Shown in pieces: positions 36,443 through 44,883 of a DNA stretch of 64,000 nucleotides. Source of the stretch: Chamaesiphon sp041738715 (lineage in GTDB: Bacteria; Cyanobacteriota; Cyanobacteriia; Cyanobacteriales; Chamaesiphonaceae); assembly GCA_041738715.1 (NCBI GenBank), contig JBGSPI010000003.1, positions 18,008 through 82,007 on the forward strand. The letters are read 5' to 3'. Made by a program: the position numbers and the translations under genes. The number at the start of each line of letters is the position of its first letter. Within the stretch, counting starts at the first letter, position 1. A model generated the notes under the pieces. The model saw only the letters and a list, made by a program, of their open reading frames with translations, ran no database searches and was not told the DNA's origin.

Positions 36443-37489
36443 ATGACAACAGTTTTATCAATTGAAACAAGTTGTGACGAAACTGCGGTGGCAATCGTTA
36501 ACAATCGTAACGTTTGTAGCAGTGTCGTCGCTTCTCAGATCGCCATTCATAGCCAATATGGCGGTGTAGTGCCAGAGGTAGCATCTCGTCAACATTTAGT
36601 CACAATCAATGAGACGATCGCCCTAGCGATGCAAGAGGCAAACCTGCACTGGAGCGAGATTGATGGAATTGCGGCGACTGTCGCACCCGGTTTAGTTGGT
36701 GCGCTGATGATTGGGATGACTGCGGCAAAAACCCTGGCGATTGTGCAGGGGAAACCGTTTTTGGGCATTCATCATCTTGAAGGGCATATTTATGCTTCCT
36801 ACTTGAGTTCGCCAGAACTGCAACCACCGTTTCTCTGCTTACTGGTATCAGGAGGGCACACTAGCTTGATCCATGTCAAGGATTGTGGGGTGTATACAGA
36901 ACTGGGAGCTACTCGCGATGATGCGGCAGGGGAAGCCTTTGATAAAGTAGCTAGATTATTAAATCTGGGCTACCCTGGTGGCCCGGTAATCGATCGATTG
37001 GCAAGTCAAGGCGATCCAACTATCTATCCATTACCAGAGGGCAATATATCCCTTCCTGGCGGCGGTTATCACCCTTACGATTCTAGCTTTAGCGGTGTGA
37101 AGACGGCGGTGTTGCGGTTGGTGCAGAAATTACAAGCGGCCGGACAAGATTTACCTGTCGCGGATATCGCGGCAAGTTTTCAGCAGAGCGTAGCTAAATC
37201 CCTGACTAAACGAGCGATCGCTTGTGCGGTAGACTACGGGTTGGAGACGATCGCGATCGGTGGTGGTGTCGCTGCAAATCGAGGACTGAGAGAGACACTA
37301 GCCGCAGCAGCAACTCAACGGGGAATTAAGGTACTATTCCCACCGTTGGAGTATTGTACTGATAATGCAGCGATGATCGGTTGTGCCGCTGCCGAGCATC
37401 TCAGCCAAGGGCACATTTCGCCGCTTACTTTAGGGGTGCAGTCGCGATTATCGATTATGGATGTGATGAGTCTCTATTCCCCTGACTGA
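36443..37489 (+). CDS. tsaD: tRNA N6-threonylcarbamoyladenosine transferase
   Basis: A 348-residue enzyme starting MTTVLSIETSCDETAVAIV. The metal-binding motif HHLEGHIYAS is at about 110-118, VSGGHTSLI and GEAFDKVARLLNLGYPGGP follow, and GGGVAANRGLRE is the ATP-binding segment. TsaD attaches threonylcarbamoyl to A37 of ANN-decoding tRNAs. Its 3' end overlaps the convergent gene by 35 bp. Confidence 0.96.
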   Translation: MTTVLSIETSCDETAVAIVNNRNVCSSVVASQIAIHSQYGGVVPEVASRQHLVTINETIALAMQEANLHWSEIDGIAATVAPGLVGALMIGMTAAKTLAIVQGKPFLGIHHLEGHIYASYLSSPELQPPFLCLLVSGGHTSLIHVKDCGVYTELGATRDDAAGEAFDKVARLLNLGYPGGPVIDRLASQGDPTIYPLPEGNISLPGGGYHPYDSSFSGVKTAVLRLVQKLQAAGQDLPVADIAASFQQSVAKSLTKRAIACAVDYGLETIAIGGGVAANRGLRETLAAAATQRGIKVLFPPLEYCTDNAAMIGCAAAEHLSQGHISPLTLGVQSRLSIMDVMSLYSPD

Positions 37490-38591
37490 TCCGATCTAGA
37501 TCTGCTAGTAGTCGATCGATTTGATGCGGATCGTTATGATTGTGGGTAGGAGTTTTGGGATCGACATAGATCCCGACGTGTTCTGGCACAAATTTATCCC
37601 ATTGTGCGGCTGGATCTACTATTTGTCCAGATATTGTGGGAGTGCGCGGGACTGCGGGTTTGACAGTTATTGGCTCAAGTTGTGGTCGATCCCACTCTTC
37701 GCCCCAATCAGGCAAAGAGACTGGCGGGGGAACAGGGGGTAAAGATTCGATCGCCGGGATGCTGACTTCCACTTCCTCATCCACCCATTCTTCCCATTCC
37801 ACCGCATTTTCGTCGATCGATAAATCGATCTCGTCATCAAAAGCGACTGGCGACATCACTGGTTGAGCGGATGTTCGTGTTGGTACCTGATGGTCGGTTA
37901 AATTCTGCGTGGGCGGCTGTTGGCTCGTAGTTGACTGAGGATCGATTCTCGACGGCAGAGGCTGCGCCAACAACTCTTGGTGTTGTCGATCTCCTGGCGG
38001 CACTGCGACTGAATCGATCTGTAGATTAGGATGATTAGTTGAATTGACAGAATTTGAAGTCAAAATTGCGCGAAAAGCAGCCGTTAATCGGGTGGGTAAA
38101 GATTCAGATAAATCTAATCGATCAGCGATCGATTCAGTTGTTTGTTGTGGCTCTTTGATGGATTCTGATTGCGGACAAGGGCTGATCGGTGCAGACTCGA
38201 TCGCTGTCAAAATTCCCTTAATTTGGTGGAGAAATCCTTGTAAAATTCGATAACTCGAAATAATGCGATCGATATGTAACTGCTGAAGTTTAATATAACT
38301 ACTACTATTAACAATCAGACCCCTACCAACTTCATTCTGGATCTCACCAGTTAGCAAGTTAATTGTGGTAGCAAGATATTCACTTTTGGCAGATTGTGCG
38401 ACCGTGTCCGCATTGTCGCTAGACAGTTCCTCGCCAACGCCAACTTGAATATCATCAGTGATCTGAGTCGTGACACTAAGCTGATTGGCCTGATTTAGCA
38501 CTAGGGCTAAAGCTTCATTAATTTGCCCAGCTTGGATTTTTTGTTGGAATTCTTCGCTGGAGATCGGGGGATTGGACATGAAAGAACTCAC
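37455..38591 (-). CDS. conserved hypothetical protein, disordered acidic C-terminal half
   Basis: 378 residues from the GTG at 38591, which overlaps the maf stop (GTGA), or 374 from the ATG at 38579. The N-terminal 135 residues are helical (ISSEEFQQKIQAGQINEALA and SYRILQGFLHQIKGILTAI). The remainder is Pro/Ser/Thr/Gln-rich with acidic patches (DDEIDLSIDENAVEWEEWVDEE) and looks disordered. Its last 35 bp overlap the convergent tsaD gene. I know of no function; coupling with maf suggests cotranscription. Confidence 0.7.
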   Translation of the reverse strand: MSSFMSNPPISSEEFQQKIQAGQINEALALVLNQANQLSVTTQITDDIQVGVGEELSSDNADTVAQSAKSEYLATTINLLTGEIQNEVGRGLIVNSSSYIKLQQLHIDRIISSYRILQGFLHQIKGILTAIESAPISPCPQSESIKEPQQTTESIADRLDLSESLPTRLTAAFRAILTSNSVNSTNHPNLQIDSVAVPPGDRQHQELLAQPLPSRIDPQSTTSQQPPTQNLTDHQVPTRTSAQPVMSPVAFDDEIDLSIDENAVEWEEWVDEEVEVSIPAIESLPPVPPPVSLPDWGEEWDRPQLEPITVKPAVPRTPTISGQIVDPAAQWDKFVPEHVGIYVDPKTPTHNHNDPHQIDRLLADLDRISQGNRDSSHP

Positions 38592-39172
38592 CAGTAATTG
38601 CTGAGATCGTAGCTTAGTTCGGCCAGCATCGATCTTAATAATGGCAAGCTTAGACCAATTACATTGCTATGACAACCCTCAATTTTCTCCACAAAGGCAC
38701 TTCCTTTCCCTTCCAGTGCAAAGCAGCCGGCACAGACTAATGGCTCGCCAGTGGCAATATAAGCTTGAATCTGAGCATCAGATACTCGACCGAAATAAAC
38801 CTGGGTAATGCCACACCGAACGACAGTTCGGTTCTCTCGTTGGTCGATGAGGGCATGTCCAGTATAGAGCGTACCGCGATTACCGCGCATTTGTTGCCAA
38901 CGACGAAATGCTTCAGCGGAATCTTTGGGTTTACCGTGAATTTCGTTATTAATCATCAACACCGAATCACAACCCAAGATTAACGAATCGGTGACTTGAC
39001 TTTGCACTGTCTCTGCTTTGCGTTGCGCCAATGTCTCCACCAGCATCACGGGATCGGTCAATTCGATCGAATCTTCATCAAAGTGGCTCACGCAGATCCT
39101 CGGGTTGATGCCAATGCTCTGGAGCAATCGTCGGCGAGCGGGGGAAGCTGAGGCTAGTACAAAGTCGATCAT
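38588..39172 (-). CDS. maf: Maf family nucleotide pyrophosphatase
   Basis: A 194-residue protein beginning MIDFVLASASPARRRLLQSI, the Maf N-terminal signature, with HFDEDS, LGCDSVLMINNEIHGKP and YTGHALI further on. Maf proteins hydrolyse non-canonical nucleoside triphosphates and affect septation. Its stop overlaps the possible GTG start of the downstream hypothetical gene. psbP lies 116 bp upstream on the same strand. Confidence 0.93.
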   Translation of the reverse strand: MIDFVLASASPARRRLLQSIGINPRICVSHFDEDSIELTDPVMLVETLAQRKAETVQSQVTDSLILGCDSVLMINNEIHGKPKDSAEAFRRWQQMRGNRGTLYTGHALIDQRENRTVVRCGITQVYFGRVSDAQIQAYIATGEPLVCAGCFALEGKGSAFVEKIEGCHSNVIGLSLPLLRSMLAELSYDLSNYW

Positions 39173-39288
39173 GAGTTAGAGGTTAGGGAATAGTGGAGAG
39201 GGAATAGTTATATCGGGTCGGTATTTCTGACAATTGAAGTTCATTGCATCAAATCTAAACACGATCCACAATCCACTATTCACTAATA

Positions 39289-39834
39289 TTAAGCCACACT
39301 AAAAGAATTGACGACTTCACCAAAAACTTTTTTCATTTTCGGCCATCTTTTATCAGTTGTGGAAGCATTGAACGTAAACAGCTTACCGCGACTCACCACC
39401 ACGCTGGCAATATTATGCCGATGACCATTGGGAAATTTGACATCATATTCGAGAAGATAATAGGTTTTACCCTTAACTTCGTTCGTTTCAGCACTAATCA
39501 ATTCAGCTTCCCGCCCAGATCCTGCCGGAGCGATGGCATTTTTGCCCAATTTATAACCGACATCGGAAGCGGTACCCAAGTCACTTAATTTTTTAGACTT
39601 GTCCACTTGACTGATCACGACGCTCACATTTTCGCTAGATTCGATCAAGTCGTGAAAGATAATGTCTGCGCCTTTGGTTGTTTTAACAGCCACCCAACCA
39701 TTGGGATACAGAAATTTATAGCCATCGCCAGCATCTACATATGCTTGCAGTCCCCCAGCTTGAACCGGGGCGACATTCAGTTGTAAGATCAGACCTAATG
39801 CCACGATGAGTGAGATGGTAATTTGTTTCCACAT
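39289..39834 (-). CDS. PsbP-like protein (CyanoP) without a lipobox
   Basis: A 181-residue protein. The signal peptide (MWKQITISLIVALGLILQLN, then VAPVQA) is followed by GGLQAYVDAGDGYKFLYPNGW, the PsbP-family start. The mature domain is complete to VVNSFSVA. As I recall, CyanoP of model strains is a lipoprotein with Cys after the signal; here no Cys is present at all near that point, and an AQA-type signal peptidase I site fits. It probably helps photosystem II assembly in the lumen. Confidence 0.85.
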   Translation of the reverse strand: MWKQITISLIVALGLILQLNVAPVQAGGLQAYVDAGDGYKFLYPNGWVAVKTTKGADIIFHDLIESSENVSVVISQVDKSKKLSDLGTASDVGYKLGKNAIAPAGSGREAELISAETNEVKGKTYYLLEYDVKFPNGHRHNIASVVVSRGKLFTFNASTTDKRWPKMKKVFGEVVNSFSVA

Positions 39835-39984
39835 TTAGATTTTCAATTTTTTAGTTATACTCGCTCACAATTATAGGGGATAGGGGCTAGAGTGAATTAG
39901 TTGTCAGCGGAGAGGATTTGAAGCGATCGTTATTCATCACAAACCCCATTTCGACGGGCTTAATCACCACCCACTAGCTACTCT

Positions 39985-41076
39985 CTAGTATTCACTATCA
40001 ATCGCTTCTCCGGCAAATTCTGGTTGGAGCTTGATCTCTTGAGATTGTTCGTTAATTAGATCGAGGGTACCTTTGATTGTCCCCACAATTGGGACAGAGA
40101 CGATAACGCCCAATAATCCAGCAATTTGTCCACCTGTCAATAAACAGATCAAAATCACGATCGGATTTAAGCCGATAAATTCACCCATTAGTTTTGGAGC
40201 CAATAAATTATCTTTAATTTGTTGCAAGATAATGGAGGCAATCAGGACAGAAACACCTAAGCCAAAATTCTTGAGCATAATTAAAATTGTGACTAATCCA
40301 ATACCTAAACTAGCCCCAATAAAGGGAATTAGCTCGGAGGCACCAATTAAAATGGCAAAAGACAACCCGAATGGTACTTTCAAGAAAAAGAATGTCGGGG
40401 TGAGGGTGAGTGCCATAAATGTGCCGAGAAATAACTGACTGATAAAAAAGTTCTGGAAATTCAGCCGCAATGATTTACTGAGCGGAACGCCGATGCGAGC
40501 AGGCAATAGATTGATAATTCCTGTCCATAATCGATCGCCATATAACAGCATATAAATTGACAATACCAAGATGGAGATAGTATCTAGCACTCCAGATACA
40601 GTGCCGACTGCTAATCCTACTACTTGGCTAGCAATTTCTTGAAGTTGAGTATCGATTTTGGTATTGATCTGAGTACGCAATACATCAAAGTCAAGGGGTA
40701 GACCTTTACTTTTACCCCATTCTTCCAAACCATTGATATTTTCATTACTTGCCCGAATCCATTCTGGTACTTGTTGGATTAATTCGGTTGTTTGATCGAT
40801 CGCACTAGGAACTACTGTGACACCTAGAACGATTAGGATCATCAGTGTGATAAATAAGACTCCAATAATCGCTGGTACGCGCCGGAAATGAATCCGTTCG
40901 AGAGTTGCAACGGGATAATTAAGTAAAAAGGCAATCAGCGCGGCGATTGTCAGGACAGTAATCAGATGCTCGAAATAGCGAAAAATCTGGGATACCACCC
41001 ACAAATTCAGTCCGACAACTGGCACCCATAGTCCAATTAGTAATGAGTTTGGGATGTTGCCTAGAGAGCGTCGCAT
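39985..41076 (-). CDS. AI-2E / PerM family membrane protein
   Basis: A 363-residue protein with about seven to eight hydrophobic segments. A long soluble loop (about 80-150, QTTELIQQVPEWIRASNENI) sits between helices 3 and 4, as in the family. The C-terminal part has PFGLSFAILIGASELIPFIG and GEFIGLNPIVILICLLTGGQ, both conserved. Members act as exporters of signals or as sodium-coupled antiporters; the substrate here is unknown. Confidence 0.87.
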   Translation of the reverse strand: MRRSLGNIPNSLLIGLWVPVVGLNLWVVSQIFRYFEHLITVLTIAALIAFLLNYPVATLERIHFRRVPAIIGVLFITLMILIVLGVTVVPSAIDQTTELIQQVPEWIRASNENINGLEEWGKSKGLPLDFDVLRTQINTKIDTQLQEIASQVVGLAVGTVSGVLDTISILVLSIYMLLYGDRLWTGIINLLPARIGVPLSKSLRLNFQNFFISQLFLGTFMALTLTPTFFFLKVPFGLSFAILIGASELIPFIGASLGIGLVTILIMLKNFGLGVSVLIASIILQQIKDNLLAPKLMGEFIGLNPIVILICLLTGGQIAGLLGVIVSVPIVGTIKGTLDLINEQSQEIKLQPEFAGEAIDSEY

Positions 41077-41168
41077 TTGTTGTCGATCGGGTGAGCAATT
41101 ATCTAGTTATCAGTTTAGGCGATCGCTGTACCCATCGAAATTAAAAACGTTAAATTCACCGAATATTG

Positions 41169-41309
41169 CTACCGACTGGCTCGTCGGTCTTGTTCGCGAC
41201 GTTGCCGATCGCGCCAACCGGATATAGTCAGATAGATTACCCCCAAAGTAACGATGATGAGTAACCCGAAAGCAGTAGTACCTAAAATGGGGATGAGTGA
41301 AGTTTCCAT
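41169..41309 (-). CDS. 46-residue single-helix membrane protein
   Basis: A small ORF missed by length cut-offs. It starts at the ATG at 41309 (METSLIPILGTTAFGLLIIV) with one membrane helix at about residues 8-28 and a very basic tail (WRDRQRREQDRRASR). It is in the spacer upstream of the PerM-type gene on the same strand, 92 bp from its start. Size and layout resemble small thylakoid subunits, but I cannot match it to a named Psb, Psa or Pet protein. Its stop is TAG. Confidence 0.55.
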   Translation of the reverse strand: METSLIPILGTTAFGLLIIVTLGVIYLTISGWRDRQRREQDRRASR

Positions 41310-41463
41310 CGATCGCACAGAAAATTATCTAGTCCTAATTCTACCAGACCCACCAGCCTTTACCTTGCCCCGTAACTGGCTAATTGGGCGATTGGGGTTT
41401 AGATCCAACAACTTCGACAAGTAGGGGGACTTCATTTAGTTCGATCGCAGCTTCGGCTAAAAT

Positions 41464-41712
41464 TTACCACTGTAACGATCCAGCAGATTCACCTTGAGTT
41501 CGCTTGATTTCGGCATCCCGTTCAAACCATTTAATAATCTGTGCGGGGGTGAGTTCTTCTACTTTTAGTCCTTCTTCTACGGCAATTTGCTGCAATAGTC
41601 TGAGCGAAGAAATGGTAATCCGCGTGAGAAATTTCTCATGGGTAGATAGCATCGCCATCTCTACATCTAGAGCTTCTGCTTGGCTGAGATACTTGTCGTT
41701 ATTCGCAGTCAT
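41464..41712 (-). CDS. small conserved hypothetical protein downstream of sufR
   Basis: An 82-residue soluble helical protein (AEALDVEMAMLSTHEKFLTR, then SLRLLQQIAVEEGLKVEEL). It starts three bases after the sufR stop, so it is almost certainly cotranscribed with sufR. It has no recognisable domain. The ending (FERDAEIKRTQGES) is charged. A link to Fe-S regulation is suggested only by position. Confidence 0.65.
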   Translation of the reverse strand: MTANNDKYLSQAEALDVEMAMLSTHEKFLTRITISSLRLLQQIAVEEGLKVEELTPAQIIKWFERDAEIKRTQGESAGSLQW

Positions 41713-41715
41713 TTT

Positions 41716-42363
41716 CTAGTTATTGGTAAGAGTTGAAATAAGATAACCACACTGATGTTCGCCATCCACCAACCAATGGGTGCGTTCGACCTGACAACCT
41801 TCTAACGCAGCCGCAAACATTTCCAATTCATGTCCGCAAACAGACGGAAAAGAGCTAGCAACCTGGGCAATAGCGCAGTTATGCTCGGTGAGGATAAATT
41901 TATCATTTTCTCCGTCCAAGGCATGGTAGTCAGCCATATAACCCTCTTGGCGACGCAATTCGACCAACTTTGCCACTCGATCGATTAATGCGCCCTTGCC
42001 GAGTTTATGGCGATAGTCGATGCTTTTTTTCTGCCAGTGTTGATGCAAGATTTCTCCCGCTTGTTCGTAGCCGAGATTATCTACTAGCGTATCGAGGAAC
42101 GATAGCACAAATCGATCGTATTGATTCGGAAACTGTTCGCGCCCTTTGGGGCTGAGTTGGTAGATATGTTGGGGTCTACCAGTTCCCGCCGATACAGATT
42201 GATAGACGATTAAACCCTCGGCTTGTAAATCCTTGAGATGGCGGCGAATCGCTTGGGGACTAATATCTAGTGCCGTCGCCAAGTCTTGGGCTACCGCTTG
42301 TCCCTGTTTGAGCAGGTATTCGAGAATATCTTGTTTGGTAGAATTCTGTTGCTCTGTCATCAT
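41716..42363 (-). CDS. sufR: Fe-S-dependent transcriptional repressor SufR
   Basis: A 215-residue regulator. The N-terminal winged helix (about 10-70) is DeoR/ArsR-like (QDLATALDISPQAIRRHLKD). The C-terminal half has four cysteines at 163, 176, 190 and 205, exactly the C-X12-C-X13-C-X14-C spacing known for SufR, which holds a [4Fe-4S] cluster. SufR represses the suf genes and itself when Fe-S supply is good. Operators fitting its consensus lie at 43093 and 43134, but a Uma2 gene separates sufR from them; the two are 37 bp apart on one strand. Confidence 0.95.
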   Translation of the reverse strand: MMTEQQNSTKQDILEYLLKQGQAVAQDLATALDISPQAIRRHLKDLQAEGLIVYQSVSAGTGRPQHIYQLSPKGREQFPNQYDRFVLSFLDTLVDNLGYEQAGEILHQHWQKKSIDYRHKLGKGALIDRVAKLVELRRQEGYMADYHALDGENDKFILTEHNCAIAQVASSFPSVCGHELEMFAAALEGCQVERTHWLVDGEHQCGYLISTLTNN

Positions 42364-42400
42364 AAGCTTAAAAGCATCTCGATCGAATTGTGGGCTTCAG

Positions 42401-42991
42401 TTATTCCCAAATGGGGGTGAGATCGAGTGTGAATCCTGGGAGGACATCTTCACCGCTCAGTGTGACAGGGGATTGTAAAACTTCTACTTCTCGCCCTAGT
42501 CTATAAATTTCGACCTCCTGCTGTTGGGAGTTAATCAGCCAACCGAGCCGCACGCCGTTCTCTTGATATTCTTGCATTTTTGCTTGTAGCACTTTCAAAC
42601 TGTCACTTTTTGATCGCAGTTCGATCACAAAATCGGGGACTACCGAGGGGAAAGCAATAGTGGGAGAAATGTCTTCAAGTTTAGATTTTTCAATCCAAGT
42701 TACATCAGGGGATCTCACCGCGCCGTTGGGGAGCGTGAAACCACCAGACGAGTCAAATACTTTTCCTCGTTTAGTTTGTCGATTCCAGATCGCTACATCC
42801 GTCGTTAAATTTCCATTTCGTTCTGAGCTTTCCCATCCGGCTGGTGCCATGGTAATTAATTCTCCATTCGCAGTTAGCTCCAGTCGTAGTTCTGGGTTGT
42901 CTTGGCATAGCCGCTCGAACTCTGCATGGGTAATCTGCAGGGTGACATGACTGATATCTAGTAACAGTGGTTTGGTTTCTAGGGATTGCAT
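42401..42991 (-). CDS. Uma2 family (DUF820) putative endonuclease between sufR and its operators
   Basis: A 196-residue protein closely related to the Uma2 gene at 13462-14028. Key segments are LITMAPAGWESSERN, RSPDVTWIEKSKLE, FVIELRSKSD and RLGWLINSQQQEVEIYR. Its start is about 100 bp from the SufR operator pair, and it is followed by sufR after 37 bp. It therefore probably heads the transcript that carries sufR. The family is thought to be nuclease-like; its cellular role is unclear. Confidence 0.9.
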   Translation of the reverse strand: MQSLETKPLLLDISHVTLQITHAEFERLCQDNPELRLELTANGELITMAPAGWESSERNGNLTTDVAIWNRQTKRGKVFDSSGGFTLPNGAVRSPDVTWIEKSKLEDISPTIAFPSVVPDFVIELRSKSDSLKVLQAKMQEYQENGVRLGWLINSQQQEVEIYRLGREVEVLQSPVTLSGEDVLPGFTLDLTPIWE

Positions 42992-43092
42992 AAACTTGTT
43001 ACGGATGTGTTTGAGGACTTGGCAATCTCGATCTCGATTATGACTATGATTCAGGCTTCGGGACGCGAACTGAATTTAATTTGGTGACTTTG

Positions 43093-43108
43093 ACAACCAC
43101 TATGTTGT
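43093..43108 (+). promoter_or_regulatory. SufR operator 1 (CAAC-N6-GTTG)
   Basis: ACAACCACTATGTTGT: CAAC and GTTG separated by six bases, with matching A/T flanks, so a perfect dyad. This fits the published SufR binding pattern. It lies in the divergent spacer between the Uma2-sufR and sufB genes. Confidence 0.8.
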
Positions 43109-43133
43109 TAAACTACTGTAGAATGTACTTAAA

Positions 43134-43149
43134 GCAACTAATCGGTTGT
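43134..43149 (+). promoter_or_regulatory. SufR operator 2 (CAAC-N6-GTTG)
   Basis: GCAACTAATCGGTTGT: CAAC and GTTG again separated by six bases. Its centre is 41 bp from that of operator 1, about four turns of DNA, so two SufR dimers could sit on the same face. It is 155 bp upstream of the sufB start. Confidence 0.8.
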
Positions 43150-43232
43150 TTTATTAATTGTACGATCTTTTGGCTATGACAGCCAGACCGAATCAGTTAG
43201 TGAACAGCAAGGTCGATGGAGAGCAGGTATTT

Positions 43233-43265
43233 AACTGTCAACTGTCAACTGTCAACTGTCAACTG
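43233..43265 (+). repeat. AACTGTC 7-bp tandem repeat upstream of sufB
   Basis: Four full copies and one partial copy of AACTGTC lie 38 bp before the sufB start codon. The heptamer type is a common short tandem repeat of cyanobacteria. Each unit boundary produces CAAC, the SufR half site, in direct orientation; this may be coincidence. Confidence 0.85.
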
Positions 43266-43303
43266 ATACCCATCCTTAAATTCTAGAGAAACACAGGCGA
43301 TCG

Positions 43304-44743
43304 ATGAGTACTGTAGTCCAAAATTTAGTCAATCAACCTTATAAATACGGCTTTGTTACTGACATCCAGTCAGATAAGATTCCCCGTGGCTTGAGTGAGG
43401 AGATCGTGCGGTTGATTTCATCCAAGAAGGATGAGCCAGAATTTCTGCTCAACTTCCGCCTGCGCGCCTATCGTCAGTGGTTGAAGATGACGGAACCTGA
43501 CTGGCCGCACGTTGACTACCCCGCGATCGATTATCAGGATATCATTTATTACTCTGCACCTAAACAAGCTGCCAAAAAATTGGACAGTTTAGATGAAGTC
43601 GATCCTGTGTTGCTCGAAACCTTTGCTAAATTGGGCATTCCCCTCAACGAGCAAAAGCGGCTCTCGAACGTCGCCATCGATGCGGTATTTGATAGCGTCT
43701 CCATCGCCACTACCTTCAAAGCGCAACTAGCCAAGGAAGGAATCGTCTTCTGTTCGATTTCTGAAGCAGTCAAGGAATATCCCGAACTGATCGAGAAATA
43801 TTTGGGTAGTGTCGTCCCGATCGCCGATAATTTCTTTGCAGCCTTAAATTCTGCCGTATTTAGTGACGGTTCCTTTGTCTACATCCCCAAAGGTACGAAA
43901 TGTCCGATGGATTTATCCACCTATTTCCGGATCAATACTGGCGATAGCGGACAATTTGAACGGACATTAATCATCGCCGATGAAGGTGCATCCGTTACCT
44001 ATCTCGAAGGCTGTACCGCCCCCGCATTCGATACCAATCAACTCCACGCCGCCGTCGTCGAATTGGTGGTATTAGATAACGCCGAAATCAAATATTCCAC
44101 CGTCCAAAATTGGTATGCAGGCGATGAAACTGGTAAAGGTGGGATCTACAACTTCGTCACCAAGCGCGGCTTGTGCAAAGGCGTAAATTCTAAAATTTCC
44201 TGGACACAGGTAGAAACAGGTTCGGCCATTACTTGGAAATATCCCAGTTGCATTCTAGTCGGCGACAACTCCGTCGGTGAATTTTACTCCGTCGCTCTGA
44301 CTAATAATCTCCAACAAGCCGACACCGGAACTAAAATGATCCATGTGGGCAAAAATACCAAAAGTACGATTATTTCCAAAGGGATTTCCGCCGGAAAATC
44401 GAAGAATAGTTATCGCGGTTTAGTTAAAGTCAATCCGACAGCAAAAGGAGCGCGAAATTATTCCCAATGCGACTCGATGCTAATTGGCGACAGAGCGCAG
44501 GCGAATACTTTCCCCTATATCCAAGTGCAGAATCAAACTGCCAAAGTCGAACACGAAGCATCAACTTCCAGAATTGGTGAAAATCAATTATTCTTCTTCG
44601 CTCAACGGGGGATTGCCCAAGAGGATGCGATTTCGATGATGATTAGTGGTTTCTGTAAAGATGTCTTTAATCAGTTACCGATGGAATTTGCGGTTGAAGC
44701 TGACAGGTTGTTGAGTCTGAAATTAGAGGGTTCTGTGGGTTAA
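43304..44743 (+). CDS. sufB: Fe-S cluster assembly scaffold SufB
   Basis: A 479-residue subunit of the SufBCD scaffold that builds Fe-S clusters. The typical cyanobacterial form is complete, with FAALNSAVFSDGSFVYIPKG, ADEGASVTYLEGCTAPAF, YSTVQNWYAGDETGKGGIYN and the C-terminal RGIAQEDAISMMISGFCKDV. No intein is present. It is the first suf gene after the SufR operators, but sufC is about 3 kb downstream instead of adjacent. Confidence 0.97.
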   Translation: MSTVVQNLVNQPYKYGFVTDIQSDKIPRGLSEEIVRLISSKKDEPEFLLNFRLRAYRQWLKMTEPDWPHVDYPAIDYQDIIYYSAPKQAAKKLDSLDEVDPVLLETFAKLGIPLNEQKRLSNVAIDAVFDSVSIATTFKAQLAKEGIVFCSISEAVKEYPELIEKYLGSVVPIADNFFAALNSAVFSDGSFVYIPKGTKCPMDLSTYFRINTGDSGQFERTLIIADEGASVTYLEGCTAPAFDTNQLHAAVVELVVLDNAEIKYSTVQNWYAGDETGKGGIYNFVTKRGLCKGVNSKISWTQVETGSAITWKYPSCILVGDNSVGEFYSVALTNNLQQADTGTKMIHVGKNTKSTIISKGISAGKSKNSYRGLVKVNPTAKGARNYSQCDSMLIGDRAQANTFPYIQVQNQTAKVEHEASTSRIGENQLFFFAQRGIAQEDAISMMISGFCKDVFNQLPMEFAVEADRLLSLKLEGSVG

Positions 44744-44763
44744 AGAACCCATTTGAGATCTTC

Positions 44764-44834
44764 TAGTGGGGGAGGGAGGGTTTGTTTGATATCGAATGTA
44801 AAGTCGATATTGGCTAGCATAAACCCGCCCCTAC
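44764..44834 (-). repeat. dispersed repeat, copy A (inverted)
   Basis: On the minus strand from 44834: GTAGGGGCGGGTTTATGCT, then about 30 variable bases, then AAACAAACCCTCCCTC. It shares its first 19 bases exactly with copies B (44884) and C (59301). Copies A and B face each other across 49 bp and could form a hairpin after sufB. Confidence 0.7.
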
Positions 44835-44883
44835 AGACCCATACAGATAGATGTATATGTAAAATACCTTGGTCACACCAATC

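Noticed and set aside
43233..43265. Possible CRISPR array
   Set aside because: Units are 7 bp with no spacers, so it is a simple tandem repeat. No CRISPR or cas gene is present in the window.
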